A stretch of 64,000 bases of DNA from Temnothorax longispinosus (lineage: Eukaryota; Arthropoda; Insecta; Hymenoptera; Formicidae): the NCBI RefSeq assembly GCF_030848805.1, contig NC_092363.1:13322241-13386240 (forward strand). Direction: 5' to 3'. Below are positions 56,780 through 64,000 of this stretch, in pieces. Every line of letters begins with the position of its first letter. Positions within the stretch are counted from its first letter, which is position 1. The notes beneath the pieces were generated by a model. The model did not search any database and was not told the DNA's origin. It saw only the letters and a program-made list of their open reading frames with translations. Both the position numbers and the translations under genes were made by a program.

Positions 56780-57928
56780 TGTAACAACAATACAAATAAG
56801 TCTTATTCGCGGACGAAACACTATGCGGTGAACAGAGATTTATTCTATGGTGAGCGGCGTTATATATCTGAGTCGCGGGATATAACGGTGAAGTAATTAT
56901 ATACAAGTTTTATTCGCTATGTATGTACAGTACGGCGGGAGCGCGAGATATTCCACTGGCGCGGTGAAACGCGGGCGATGATTGACGGGCGCGTGTGCAG
57001 GCGGAATACGGCTCGGTGATACGGCGCGGGATAACGCGGGAGCGCGCATAGGTATCGCGGTGATGATGATATGGACCTCGGGAAAGGCTACCGTACGACC
57101 GAGACTCTCGGCAAGCGTAGAGAGCACCTCTCTACCCTGTTTTGCGGCGGTGCTTAACGGGAGGTAAACGGAATCGGGCGGCTGAGACACTCAGCGAGTA
57201 TAGGGAGCACGTCCCTATGATGGACCGCCTGGATTTCGTTGCTCAGGGAACGGTACCGTGCGGCCGAGACCCTCGGCGAGGATAGAGAGTATTTCTCTAT
57301 CTTGACTCGCGCTGGTACGCTGTGCTGATAGTCTTATCGGACGGCTGAGACCCTCAGCAAGTCTAGAGAGCAACTCTCTAGACTTAAAACGTGTCGATAA
57401 GACGAGAAGCGGTCGGGAACGACAAGTCTTTGAAATACGTCACTCGATGGAGCCAGAGAGCAATTCTCTACCTCAGGACTTGTTCGCTTTCAGGAATTTG
57501 GGTGCCGAGAGCAGCGGATGATCGATCGGGTCGGTGTGCTGGCTCACGGTGAAATACGATTATTATTAACAATTGCCGGTTTATATACCCGCAGCTGCGT
57601 TTTGGAAGTAGCGGGGGTACGAGCGACGGCAATCGCGAGCGCCGGGATGGAGCGGCGAAACGGTCGGAAATTACGACGTCCCGACGCTGCGATTGCGTTC
57701 GGCGGTCTTCGGTCGTTTTCGGCACCGCTCGGCGTTCCGAGTCGGTTGCCGCGGTAAGTCCTTCGCGTAGACTTTATTCGAGCGCGGTTTCGTACAAGGA
57801 TTAAAAATATGGCATACCGTGCCTTTCCTCGCTTGGCGGATGTTCGGCCGGGCGGCATCCGGCTGATATTCGCCGGGAACGATGCGATTCCGGGGCGCAT
57901 TGTCATATCTTTAAAACGAGCAACAATA
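56780..57928 (-). repeat. Orphan LTR, minus strand, with structured R region
   Basis: On the minus strand a purine tract (AAATGGGAAGGGGACTAT, 57946-57929) leads into TGTTGCTCG. TATATAAA lies at 57587-57580 and AATAAA signals at about 56913 and 56836, and the block ends at TTGTTACA (56780). This is the layout of a 3' LTR, about 1.15 kb. TSS-to-polyA would span about 57555-56900 and includes the hairpin array at 57097-57475. No gag-pol is attached. The boundaries are inferred from signals, not from a second copy. Confidence 0.5.
57097..57475. repeat. Array of paired hairpins with compensatory changes
   Basis: Four diverged units plus a fragment are spaced 75-90 bases apart. Each full unit has a short GC hairpin (CCGAG/CTCGG, GCTGAG/CTCAGC, GCCGAG/CTCGGC, GCTGAG/CTCAGC), then 4-6 bases later a second hairpin (GTAGAGAG/CTCTCTAC, ATAGGGA/TCCCTAT, GATAGAGA/TCTCTATC, GTCTAGAGAG/CTCTCTAGAC). 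Units 2-4 also have outer stems closing the pair: 57167-57180 with 57225-57240, 57253-57262 with 57308-57318, and GTCTTATCG 57331-57339 with CGATAAGAC 57395-57403. The fifth copy (57455-57469) keeps only the second hairpin. Confidence 0.85.
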
Positions 57929-57946
57929 GTCCCCTTCCCATTTAAA

Positions 57947-58212
57947 ATTTTTTACTTACACCCCCGCTCTCGCCTCTCTGGAGGCCAAAAAAAATTAATT
58001 TGGTATAAAATAAGTAGCCTTCTAAATGATCATGAACACGTGTTTTGGCGTTTTTTCATATCTAAAGCCGTTTCCGAGATCCAGGGGGCTGGGTCAAACT
58101 TTAGAGATATCCTGTATACATGTAATAGATTACATATTTAATACGTTAATAATAAAAAACTTCGTGTTTTATTTTCTATAAAAATAATTATTTAGCAAGA
58201 AAAATGTTTTAA
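57947..58212. other. No gene recognised
   Basis: AT-rich, with GCCGTTTCCGAGATCCAGGG near 58066. It would be internal sequence of the orphan-LTR element if that survives at all. Confidence 0.35.
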
Positions 58213-58589
58213 CCCCTTCGTTGGCAGAGAGAATTCGACAAAAAGTGCCAAAAATGGCAGAAAAATTTTTTATCCTGAAAATTTGTACCCTGGGGTTTTT
58301 GAGGGCCCCTGATTACGAATCTGAACTTAAAATTCGAAAATTCAAAATGGCAAATTTCATCTCAATTAAGTAATTTTTTGCATTTTTATCCGCCATTTTG
58401 GATCCGCCATTTTGAATTTGCAAATTTTGAATTCAGATTCGTAATCAGCGACCTCAAAAACCCCCGTGTAAGACTTGGATGCCAAATCGAAGCAAGTTAT
58501 AGGAAAAAAAGGTTGACGCACTTTTGCGTCAATGCCACACAGGGCACGGAAAAATTTGACGCACTTTTGCGTCAATGCCAACGAAGGGG
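58213..58589. mobile_element. piggyBac-type MITE (377 bp)
   Basis: The inverted ends CCCCTTCGTTGGCA and TGCCAACGAAGGGG are exact and directly flanked by TTAA on both sides (58209-58212 and 58590-58593). TTAA is the piggyBac target. Subterminal inverted segments (GGGTTTTTGAGG / CCTCAAAAACCC; GATTACGAATCTGAA / TTCAGATTCGTAATC) make the whole element a fold-back. There is no transposase. Confidence 0.9.
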
Positions 58590-58766
58590 TTAATAACGAT
58601 TTGGCGGAAGGTACGATCTATTTCTCATATAAGGTCCTTCTAAGGCACGGCGCCACACGCGCGATCGACGACTCGTCCGTTGACCTTCGAGTAGCAGTGG
58701 CTGGATAGTAAGCGTTGCCTTAGAAATTCGGCCCTAATTCCGAAAAGGGTATGTACAAGGTGTAAT

Positions 58767-59813
58767 GGTGCGTGTCCACCTGCGAGTAAAACTCTCGATA
58801 GTAGCTCTCGAGATTGATTCTAGCAAATGGACATATTCCTAAGAGTACCTAACGGAGAATGATTCGCAACTCTCGGCGAGCAAACTTGTCAAGACCTACT
58901 CGCAAATCGACACGACGTTATTTTACTCTCGGAAATCAGCTCGCCAAGCTCGAACGCTGTTCGTATTTTGAGAGCTACATGTTGAGAGTAAAAACCGAGA
59001 TGGCAAAAGTTTGTTCTTTTGATGACACAAAGAAACTTATTAAATAATGCGGAAATCATGAACTATTGTAGAATACTACTGTGACAGAAATAAAAAAAAT
59101 TTTAAATTTTTATGTTTTGCAAATAAAGTGCAAAAAAAATTCATAATTTAAAGAATTAGATAAGAATATTTTTAATACATTCTCTAATTACTTGGTCAAT
59201 AATTAGTTACACTTTAGTTTTACATAGTTTGCACGTTTTATAATAGTTACACTGTAGTTTACAGTGCTGAAATTAAATATATTTTTACATTGCGAATTAA
59301 GTACATTAAAAAAAAAGAAAATAAAATTATTAAATATTTACATATAAAAATCTAACATCAAGGTATTTCGCAAACTGAAAACTAAATAATAATATCGCAC
59401 TATGTATTCCACTTCACAATTTGTAAGTCTGCAGAAACTTTTAATTGTTGGGAGTCTTCAATCTTAAGCTCTCTAATTAGAGCAGATCCGGCACTTGCGA
59501 TCAATCCATTGCTTGACCCAGAAGGTCTTTTTGTTATTTAACACCCTTTTTCTTTTTAAAATAATGCTAGCCACTATAGTAGCCGCAAGTTTTTTCGTTT
59601 ACGAGGCATTATGATGTCACCACTCTCAGAGATCGACTAAAAAAGTACGTAGGTGGACACGGTTTTGAGAGAACTCTCCGAAAGAATACTCTCTGGATTC
59701 TCACGAGATGCTCGCGAGAGTACAATGTCAGAAAAATTACTCTCAAATGGACAGTGTCAGAATCAATCTCGAGAGCTACTCTCGAGAGTTTTACTCGCAG
59801 GTGGACACGCACC
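58767..59813. mobile_element. PIF/Harbinger-type non-autonomous element
   Basis: The inverted ends GGTGCGTGTCCACCTGCGAG then TAAAACTCTCGA match over about 60 bases. The interior carries a remnant of a Harbinger transposase N-terminus on the minus strand (59405-59590). Subterminal regions are dense in CTCTCGAGAG words. The target duplication is not clear. Confidence 0.75.
59405..59590 (-). pseudogene. Harbinger transposase N-terminal remnant
   Basis: Minus-strand frames read ATIVASIILKRKRV, NNKKTFWVKQWIDRK and, after a shift, SALIRELKIEDSQQLK. The FWV..W..R block followed by an acidic REL segment matches the start of DDE_Tnp_4 (HARBI1-like) proteins. There is no DDE catalytic region. At least one frameshift is present. 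Confidence 0.55.
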
Positions 59814-60106
59814 TTTACAAAAGTTTCCGGAGTTTTTTTGAAAACACTAAGCAGTTACAAATCGGTATATAAATTGAAAATCTACACTTAAAACAGAACA
59901 TAAAACTTTATTAGAACAGTAATAACAAAATTAAACGAAGAAAATTAAGAATTTTTAATCGACTTGTCTGGCTATTATCATGACAATACAATTTGATTTT
60001 GGTCAGATTATCGTCAAGACATTTCAGTCCAAAGATTTTGCTCTTTCTAAATTAATATTCTAAATATTTAAATAATTTTATTTTATAGTAAAAATATTAC
60101 CTTAGC

Positions 60107-60178
60107 CAAGGTTCAAACCTGGAAACCTCCCCCATTCCGTGTAGGGTGTCGTACCAATTCGACCATTGAGGCTGTGGT
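60107..60178 (-). ncRNA. tRNA-like sequence, minus strand
   Basis: The minus strand reads AGCCTCAATGGTCGAATTGG, TACGACACCC, GGAATGGGGGAGG and CAGGTTTGAACCTTGGCTAA. It has a D-arm-like GGTCGAATTGGTACGAC, a T-arm-like GGTTTGAACC, and a partly paired acceptor (AGCC with GGCT). It looks like a decayed tRNA or SINE head and resembles 27785-27840. It is not a functional tRNA. Confidence 0.5.
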
Positions 60179-60306
60179 AATATTTATCGCAATAATACGC
60201 GTATTAAAGAGTAAACAATAATAAGATAGAACATCAATTTTGGTCAACGGTGTATATTCTGGCGAAGTAAATGTCTCTTATTCATATTTGGTTTAAATGA
60301 AGAAAA

Positions 60307-60519
60307 TTATAATAAATGCTCAAAATAGTTTCCTTTGGCTTTAATACATTTTCGAAGTTGACTCGAAAAATTGTTCGCAATGGTCGCGCACTGCTGGATG
60401 GTAATTTCATCCCAGTTACGTCGCAGGTTCACTTTGAGAGACTTCGTTGATTTAATAAAGCTAACTTCAGAGATTTTTTGCTTCAAGATAGTCCACACGG
60501 AAAAGTCCATTGGGTGCAA
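60307..60519 (-). pseudogene. mariner-like transposase C-terminus (minus strand copy)
   Basis: The frame reads HPMDFSVWTILKQKIS, then LKVNLRRNWDEI, and ends LRKCIKAKGNYFEHLL with a stop. HPMDFSVW contains the last catalytic Asp region of mariner-like DDD transposases. Only about 70 residues survive. Confidence 0.7.
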
Positions 60520-60539
60520 ATCCGACGAGTTTGGTGGCC

Positions 60540-60734
60540 TTTTCCGCGTGGTCTACCTTGGAGCAAAAGATCTCTGAAGTTTGCTTTAAATCAACGGAGT
60601 TCCTCAAAGTGGCCCTGTGATGTGACTAAAATAAAATTACTATCTAGTAGTGCGCGGCCATCGTGAACAATTTTCCGAAGCAACTTCGAAAATGTATTAA
60701 AGACAAGGGAGACAATTTTAAACATTTATTGTAA
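60540..60734 (+). pseudogene. mariner-like transposase C-terminus (plus strand copy)
   Basis: The frame reads STLEQKISEVCFKSTEFLKV, a degraded middle, then NNFPKQLRKCIKDKGDNFKH and a stop, parallel to the minus-strand copy. Stops and frame breaks are present. Confidence 0.7.
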
Positions 60735-60840
60735 TTTCCTTTATTTAATTTTGTTATTAATGTTCTAATTTATGTTCTGTTCAAAATTTAGATTTTTTAT
60801 TTATATACTGATTTGTAGTTGCTGAATGTTTTTAAAAAAA

Positions 60841-61171
60841 TTATGCGAACTTTTGTGTCACCTTGTAATTCCGAATAATGGTTTAGATGATATTAAGAAA
60901 GAAAAAACTGATTTTTTCGAGAGAGAATTTCATCCCTTTAATATGCCATTGATTACTTATAAAAAAATATGTGTTATTTATTTTTCTCTATATTTTAATA
61001 TATTCAAGGCTTGTTAAAATTGGAGAACACTTGGTTGTATTTCCTTGTAAGACAAAAACATGGAAAATCTTTTATATTTAATTAATTCATGTCATCTCTT
61101 TATATTAATTTTATTATTTGCTTTAGATAAATTACAGGATGTAACATGTAATTATTTTATATTGTTATTAG
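60841..61171. other. Intron-like AT-rich sequence before the IFT80 exon
   Basis: No further exon is recognised. It ends with a pyrimidine/T-rich stretch and the TTATTAG acceptor at 61165-61171. Confidence 0.5.
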
Positions 61172-61294
61172 AATGAAATATTATGGACTTGTATGGCTGT
61201 CATAGCAACTGATAATAGAGAACTGCATGCTGCAGAAGAAGCATACGCTGCTATTTGTAGATTTGATAAAGTAGATTATATTAAATATATCAAG
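61172..61294 (+). CDS. IFT80: IFT80-like protein, internal exon
   Basis: This 123-base exon lies between a TTATTAG acceptor and an AAGGTAATT donor, and is phase 0 at both ends. It encodes 41 residues, starting NEILWTCMAVIATDNRELHA and continuing AEEAYAAICRFDKVDYI. I recognise this as the part of intraflagellar transport protein 80 (IFT-B complex, cilium assembly) after the WD40 repeats, where vertebrate IFT80 has LWACLAAMAV..AEIAYAAI. It is the first of two consecutive exons here. In insects the gene serves sensory neurons. Other exons lie outside the window or beyond the transposons. Confidence 0.7.
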
Positions 61295-61373
61295 GTAATT
61301 AAATTATCTATTGATATTTATTTATTTTTATTAAGATGATCTCAAATAAAATAAATCCGTACATTGTTTGTAG

Positions 61374-61513
61374 AATTTGCCTACTGCTACAGAGAGACAT
61401 GCAGAAATGGCATTATTGGCAGGGGATGTGACGATGGCAGAAGGTATATTGTTACAAAGCAGTTTAATTAAGGAGGCTATACATATCAACATCCAAATTT
61501 ATAATTGGAATAG
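61374..61513 (+). CDS. IFT80: IFT80-like protein, next internal exon
   Basis: This 140-base exon lies between a TTTGTAG acceptor and an AGGTAAGTT donor and ends in phase 2. The 46 complete codons read NLPTATERHAEMALLAGDVT, then AEGILLQSSLIKEAIHINIQ and IYNW, matching IFT80's ELP..E..AH.ALF.GN..EAE..LLQ..L...AI..N...YNW. The frame is open and both splice sites are canonical, so this looks like an expressed gene, not a relic. The intron between the exons is only 79 bases, while the following intron is filled with transposons. Confidence 0.75.
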
Positions 61514-61677
61514 GTAAGTTAGAAAGTAACACAAGATTTAATTATAAAATAAGCAATTTGATTATAATTTATTTTTATTACAACGCAATTGTTTTAAAAA
61601 TTGATAGAAATATATTCCTTAACAAAATTAAAATAGAGATAATTACATCGAATTACATGATAAAAATAACGTATATA

Positions 61678-62011
61678 CAGGGTGTCTCAACGCACTGTGT
61701 CCAAATGCTCGTGATGAGGTAATAGGGATTAAGATAAACAAAAATGTTCTCTACCATTTTGCGATATTCGCAATAGTTAATGAGTTACTAATTAATATGT
61801 CTGAGTGAATAAGCGCATGAGAAGCGGTAGGCCGAAGTCCGGCCAAGTCGGCAGGCGCGCGCGTGAGCGAGCAGTGAGTGGCGAGGGGCGTGGTCATGCG
61901 CCCATACGCGCGCTTGTCGACTTGCCGCGCTAATGATAAAAAACATTTTTGTTTATCTTGATTCCGTCTACCTCATCACGAACATATGATTCAGTGCGTT
62001 GGAACATTCTG
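61678..62011. mobile_element. 334-bp MITE in the IFT80 intron
   Basis: The inverted ends CAGGGTGTCTCAACGCACTG and CAGTGCGTTGGAACATTCTG share about 75 bases of imperfect pairing (GTGATGAGGTA; AAGATAAACAAAAATGTT). TATA lies on both sides (61674-61677 and 62012-62015), consistent with TA or TATA target duplication. A GC-rich core (CGCGCGCGTGAGCGAGC) lies at 61855. Confidence 0.85.
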
Positions 62012-62048
62012 TATAACTTTGCAAAATATAGAACAATTTTCAAAAACA

Positions 62049-62997
62049 TCATCTATACAAACGGCGATGCGAGTCAGGCGCGGAACGTGGTGCGCAATAA
62101 AAATTAAAACGTGTATTTACAAGTAAAGAACGTTTTGGCTCTTCCTTTGAGCCATCTTCAGCTTTATTAACACAAACAGGAAATTTATTTCTGCAGGGCT
62201 CGAGGTAGCAAACTCCTTTCCTGGAGAGATGTCGTGATAAACAAGCTGGTACACACGATTATGGTGGACATTTCCACTGAGAAACGGAAAAGGCATCATG
62301 TATACTCAATCGTTGAAGGAAACAAAAAAGAAGAAAGGAGAGAGCTCACCTCAAGTTCTGCAGCAGTCAAAAATACATTAATTAAAAAGTCGTAGCAAGA
62401 CGGTGTGGATACAGAGAGTCGCACATCTCGGAACAGAAGCGAGAATATCGCAGTCACACACGTGTCGGTAGAAAACGAAATGAGAAGCGGGTCACAAGTA
62501 TGCCGGTCGGAAACGTAATTATAAACAAAGTAACCAGCCAAAGAGGGGAAACCAAAGGTTAAGCATTATTTATGATAGACAGGCGTGGTGTAAGCAGTCG
62601 GTATCCGATTATAAATTCAAACTATGGCGCTGTTGTCTAATGTATAGAACTTCAGAAATAAGTCGCTTGTGATAGAATCTTTCGTGATCCAATATCTCGA
62701 CGCCATCCCAATCGAAATCGTGGTCATTCTGAATTCTATGATCAGTGATAGACCTTTTCCGTTTCTCAGTGGAAATGTCCACCATAATCGTGTGTACCAG
62801 CTCGTTTATCACGACATCTCTCCAGGAAGGGAGTTTGCTACCTCGATCCCTGCAGAAATAAATTTCCTGTTTGTGTTAATAAAGCTGAAGATGGCTCAAA
62901 GGAAGAGCCGAAACGTTCTTTACTTGTAAATACACGTTTTAATTTTTATTGCGCACCACGTTCCGCGCCTGACCCGCATCGCCGTTTGTATAGATGA
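62049..62997. mobile_element. 949-bp element with 247-bp inverted terminal repeats
   Basis: Arms 62049-62295 and 62750-62997 are near-identical inverted copies (TCATCTATACAAACGGCGAT at the ends, then GCGCGGAACGTGGTGCGCAA and TTTCCACTGAGAAACGG). Similar open frames in each arm are mirror images, not genes. The middle is unrelated single-copy sequence. A related end lies at 54205-54250. Confidence 0.9.
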
Positions 62998-63097
62998 CAT
63001 TTTCACGAGTCCAGATATATTATTAATTTTCAAAAAGTTTAAGTATTTTAAGGACGTTCTCCGGCTCTAGTCATGCTCAACTTATATTCATGCTTAA

Positions 63098-63642
63098 GGG
63101 GATTCTGTAGTGACTGGCGAACTTCCTCGATGTCGATAATGTCAACCTTTCTAATTTTGTTTTTCTTATATCTGTCTTTGTCTAACGAAATGACATCTGT
63201 CCTTTCTTCGATTGCTATTTGCTCGCCATCTCTCGCAAAATCCAACAACTACTGTTGCTGCTCTTGTCATTCCGCATCCGTATTTGCATTATTAAAATAA
63301 TTTTTCGATGGATCTTTTTCTGTACGCATTAAATCTTACTTCTACTTGCACGATCGATATTATTCCTACATGTTTTCCCAAGGGCAGATGATAAACATTA
63401 TGTATGTATAAACTGCAGAATTTTTGTTTTAAGCAAATATTGTCGTCAGGTGACAGATGCGTATGTGCCCAAATAAGTAATATTTTTAATTTTTGGGTGT
63501 TTTTGATATAAAATCGCGTTTGTTACCCTAGATTTTTGTGCGTACTTTAATTCTGAAAAATATTTTTGCAATTCTATAAAGCCAATTAAAAGATCCATCG
63601 AAAAACGATAATGTCGGTAAATCATACGGCTGCAGGATCCCC
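63098..63642. mobile_element. piggyBac-type MITE (545 bp)
   Basis: GGGGATTCTG at 63098 and CAGGATCCCC to 63642 are inverted ends with TTAA on both sides (63094-63097 and 63643-63646). Inner inverted words TTTTTCGATGGATCTTTT and AAAAGATCCATCGAAAAA lie at about 63301 and 63589. A minus-strand frame (63048-63248; KDRYKKNKIRKVDIIDIEE) crosses the left end and is not recognised. Confidence 0.8.
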
Positions 63643-63646
63643 TTAA

Positions 63647-63870
63647 AAAGAAAATTTATTTTACTGAAAAGTTAATTGTTTATATACAAAATATTACATA
63701 TAATAACATCTAAAACATAAGAGGTTAACTTCACGCGTGAGAACTTATGCGGCGTTATCAAGTCGCTGACGCCTCTCTCTTCTGTCACTCTGAACCGAGC
63801 GAAAAATTCATCAAATCGCGTACTTTACACAAGTATTTCTCGAAAACGAGTATCGCAAGGGTATTGACAC
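63647..63870. other. No gene recognised
   Basis: AT-rich, then mixed sequence leading to the LTR at 63871. Confidence 0.4.
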
Positions 63871-64000
63871 TGTTCGGGCGTCGATCTCAGTGAGATGGCC
63901 TGACGCTGAGTTCCGCTCAGAATTGAACGAGAAGCGTGTGTAACGCGAATCCGTAGACTCGTTGGAGGGATAGGTGGCAGAAAGCACTCGCAAGACAGTT
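63871..64000 (-). repeat. Start of another Bel/Pao-type LTR, cut by the window end
   Basis: TGTTCGGGCGTCGATCTCAG resembles the plus-strand start of the intact element's LTR (TGTTCAGGCGCGATCTCGAT). It keeps the same hairpin with different bases and the following CGCTCAGA..TTGA pattern. No tRNA-Tyr primer site precedes it, so it is either the 3' LTR of a minus-strand element continuing to the right, or a solo LTR. Confidence 0.65.

Larger units (their letters stand above)
59833..60840. mobile_element. mariner-type element with two inverted transposase tails
   Basis: The inverted ends run about 115 bases (59833-59950 and 60725-60840; shared words ACAAATC.GTATATAAAT, GAACAGAACATAAA and ATAACAAAATTAAA). 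Between them are two copies of the same transposase C-terminus, one on each strand, facing each other. A tRNA-like segment lies between the left end and the coding part. Confidence 0.8.

Noticed and set aside
55740..56786. LTR bounded by TGTTACG and TGTAACA
   Set aside because: No matching target duplication and no second copy; left as part of an unresolved block.
57544..57906. 120-codon minus-strand protein
   Set aside because: Arg/Pro-rich frame inside the U3 part of the orphan LTR with no recognised motif.
62117..62929. Two similar small proteins in opposite orientation
   Set aside because: They are the inverted terminal repeats of one element read twice.
63048..63248. 66-codon charged protein, minus strand
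   Set aside because: It crosses the end of a piggyBac-type MITE, so it cannot be a conserved gene unless the MITE carried part of it; no family recognised.
1..64000. CRISPR arrays, operons, bacterial genes or prophage
   Set aside because: No short regularly spaced repeats with unique spacers and no prokaryotic gene organisation; content is eukaryotic transposons and spliced exons.

Overview
The window reads as a repeat-dense piece of an insect nuclear genome. My best guess is a hymenopteran, quite possibly an ant. That rests on the repeat mix (Bel/Pao, gypsy, DIRS, R1-clade LINE, mariner, piggyBac and Harbinger derivatives), the AT-rich background broken by CpG-rich transposon bodies, and a primer-binding site matching arthropod tRNA-Tyr. 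It is not bacterial and has no operons. A 500-base run of N at 20401-20900 is an assembly gap.

Layout: 1-670 is the 3' end of a Bel/Pao element with its LTR. 694-5794 is a decayed R1-clade LINE whose reverse-transcriptase core is replaced by a fold-back, followed by a GC-rich tail with an internal duplication to about 7160. 7167-9581 holds small fold-back and hAT-like non-autonomous transposons. About 9985-14876 is a second, 3'-truncated Bel/Pao element. 15145-20400 is a nearly complete DIRS-type tyrosine-recombinase retrotransposon with inverted terminal repeats and the diagnostic internal complementary region; a 357-bp MITE sits in its recombinase gene. After the gap, 20901-22561 carries two broken genes that look like part of a virus-like multicopy element. 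23326-24014 is a THAP-domain remnant on the minus strand. 25500-27770 is AT-rich with nothing I can name.

28338-30437 is an LTR-like insertion in a TA microsatellite beside a third, broken Bel/Pao element (30486-32887, minus strand). 32903-34762 is a non-coding 1.86-kb near-perfect palindrome. 34957-41886 is a very young, almost intact Bel/Pao element on the minus strand: two 710-bp LTRs with 2 differences, a 5-bp target duplication, a tRNA-Tyr primer site and one in-frame stop in 1755 codons. 42740-50938 is an old gypsy element interrupted by a 409-bp insertion, a solo LTR and a 3.75-kb fold-back DNA transposon carrying a 299-bp tandem array. 50945-53160 has two more gypsy gag fragments, one split by a tRNA-derived SINE.

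54190-57946 is LTR-type sequence without coding capacity. It includes an orphan minus-strand LTR whose predicted R region holds an array of paired hairpins with compensatory base changes, the most unusual structure in the window. 58213-63642 is a run of non-autonomous DNA transposons (piggyBac-, Harbinger- and mariner-type). The only confident host gene lies among them: two exons (61172-61294, 61374-61513) of a protein I recognise as the ciliary transport protein IFT80. The window ends inside another Bel/Pao-type LTR at 63871.

Almost everything here is transposon-derived, and nested insertions give a relative order of events. Functional gene content is minimal.
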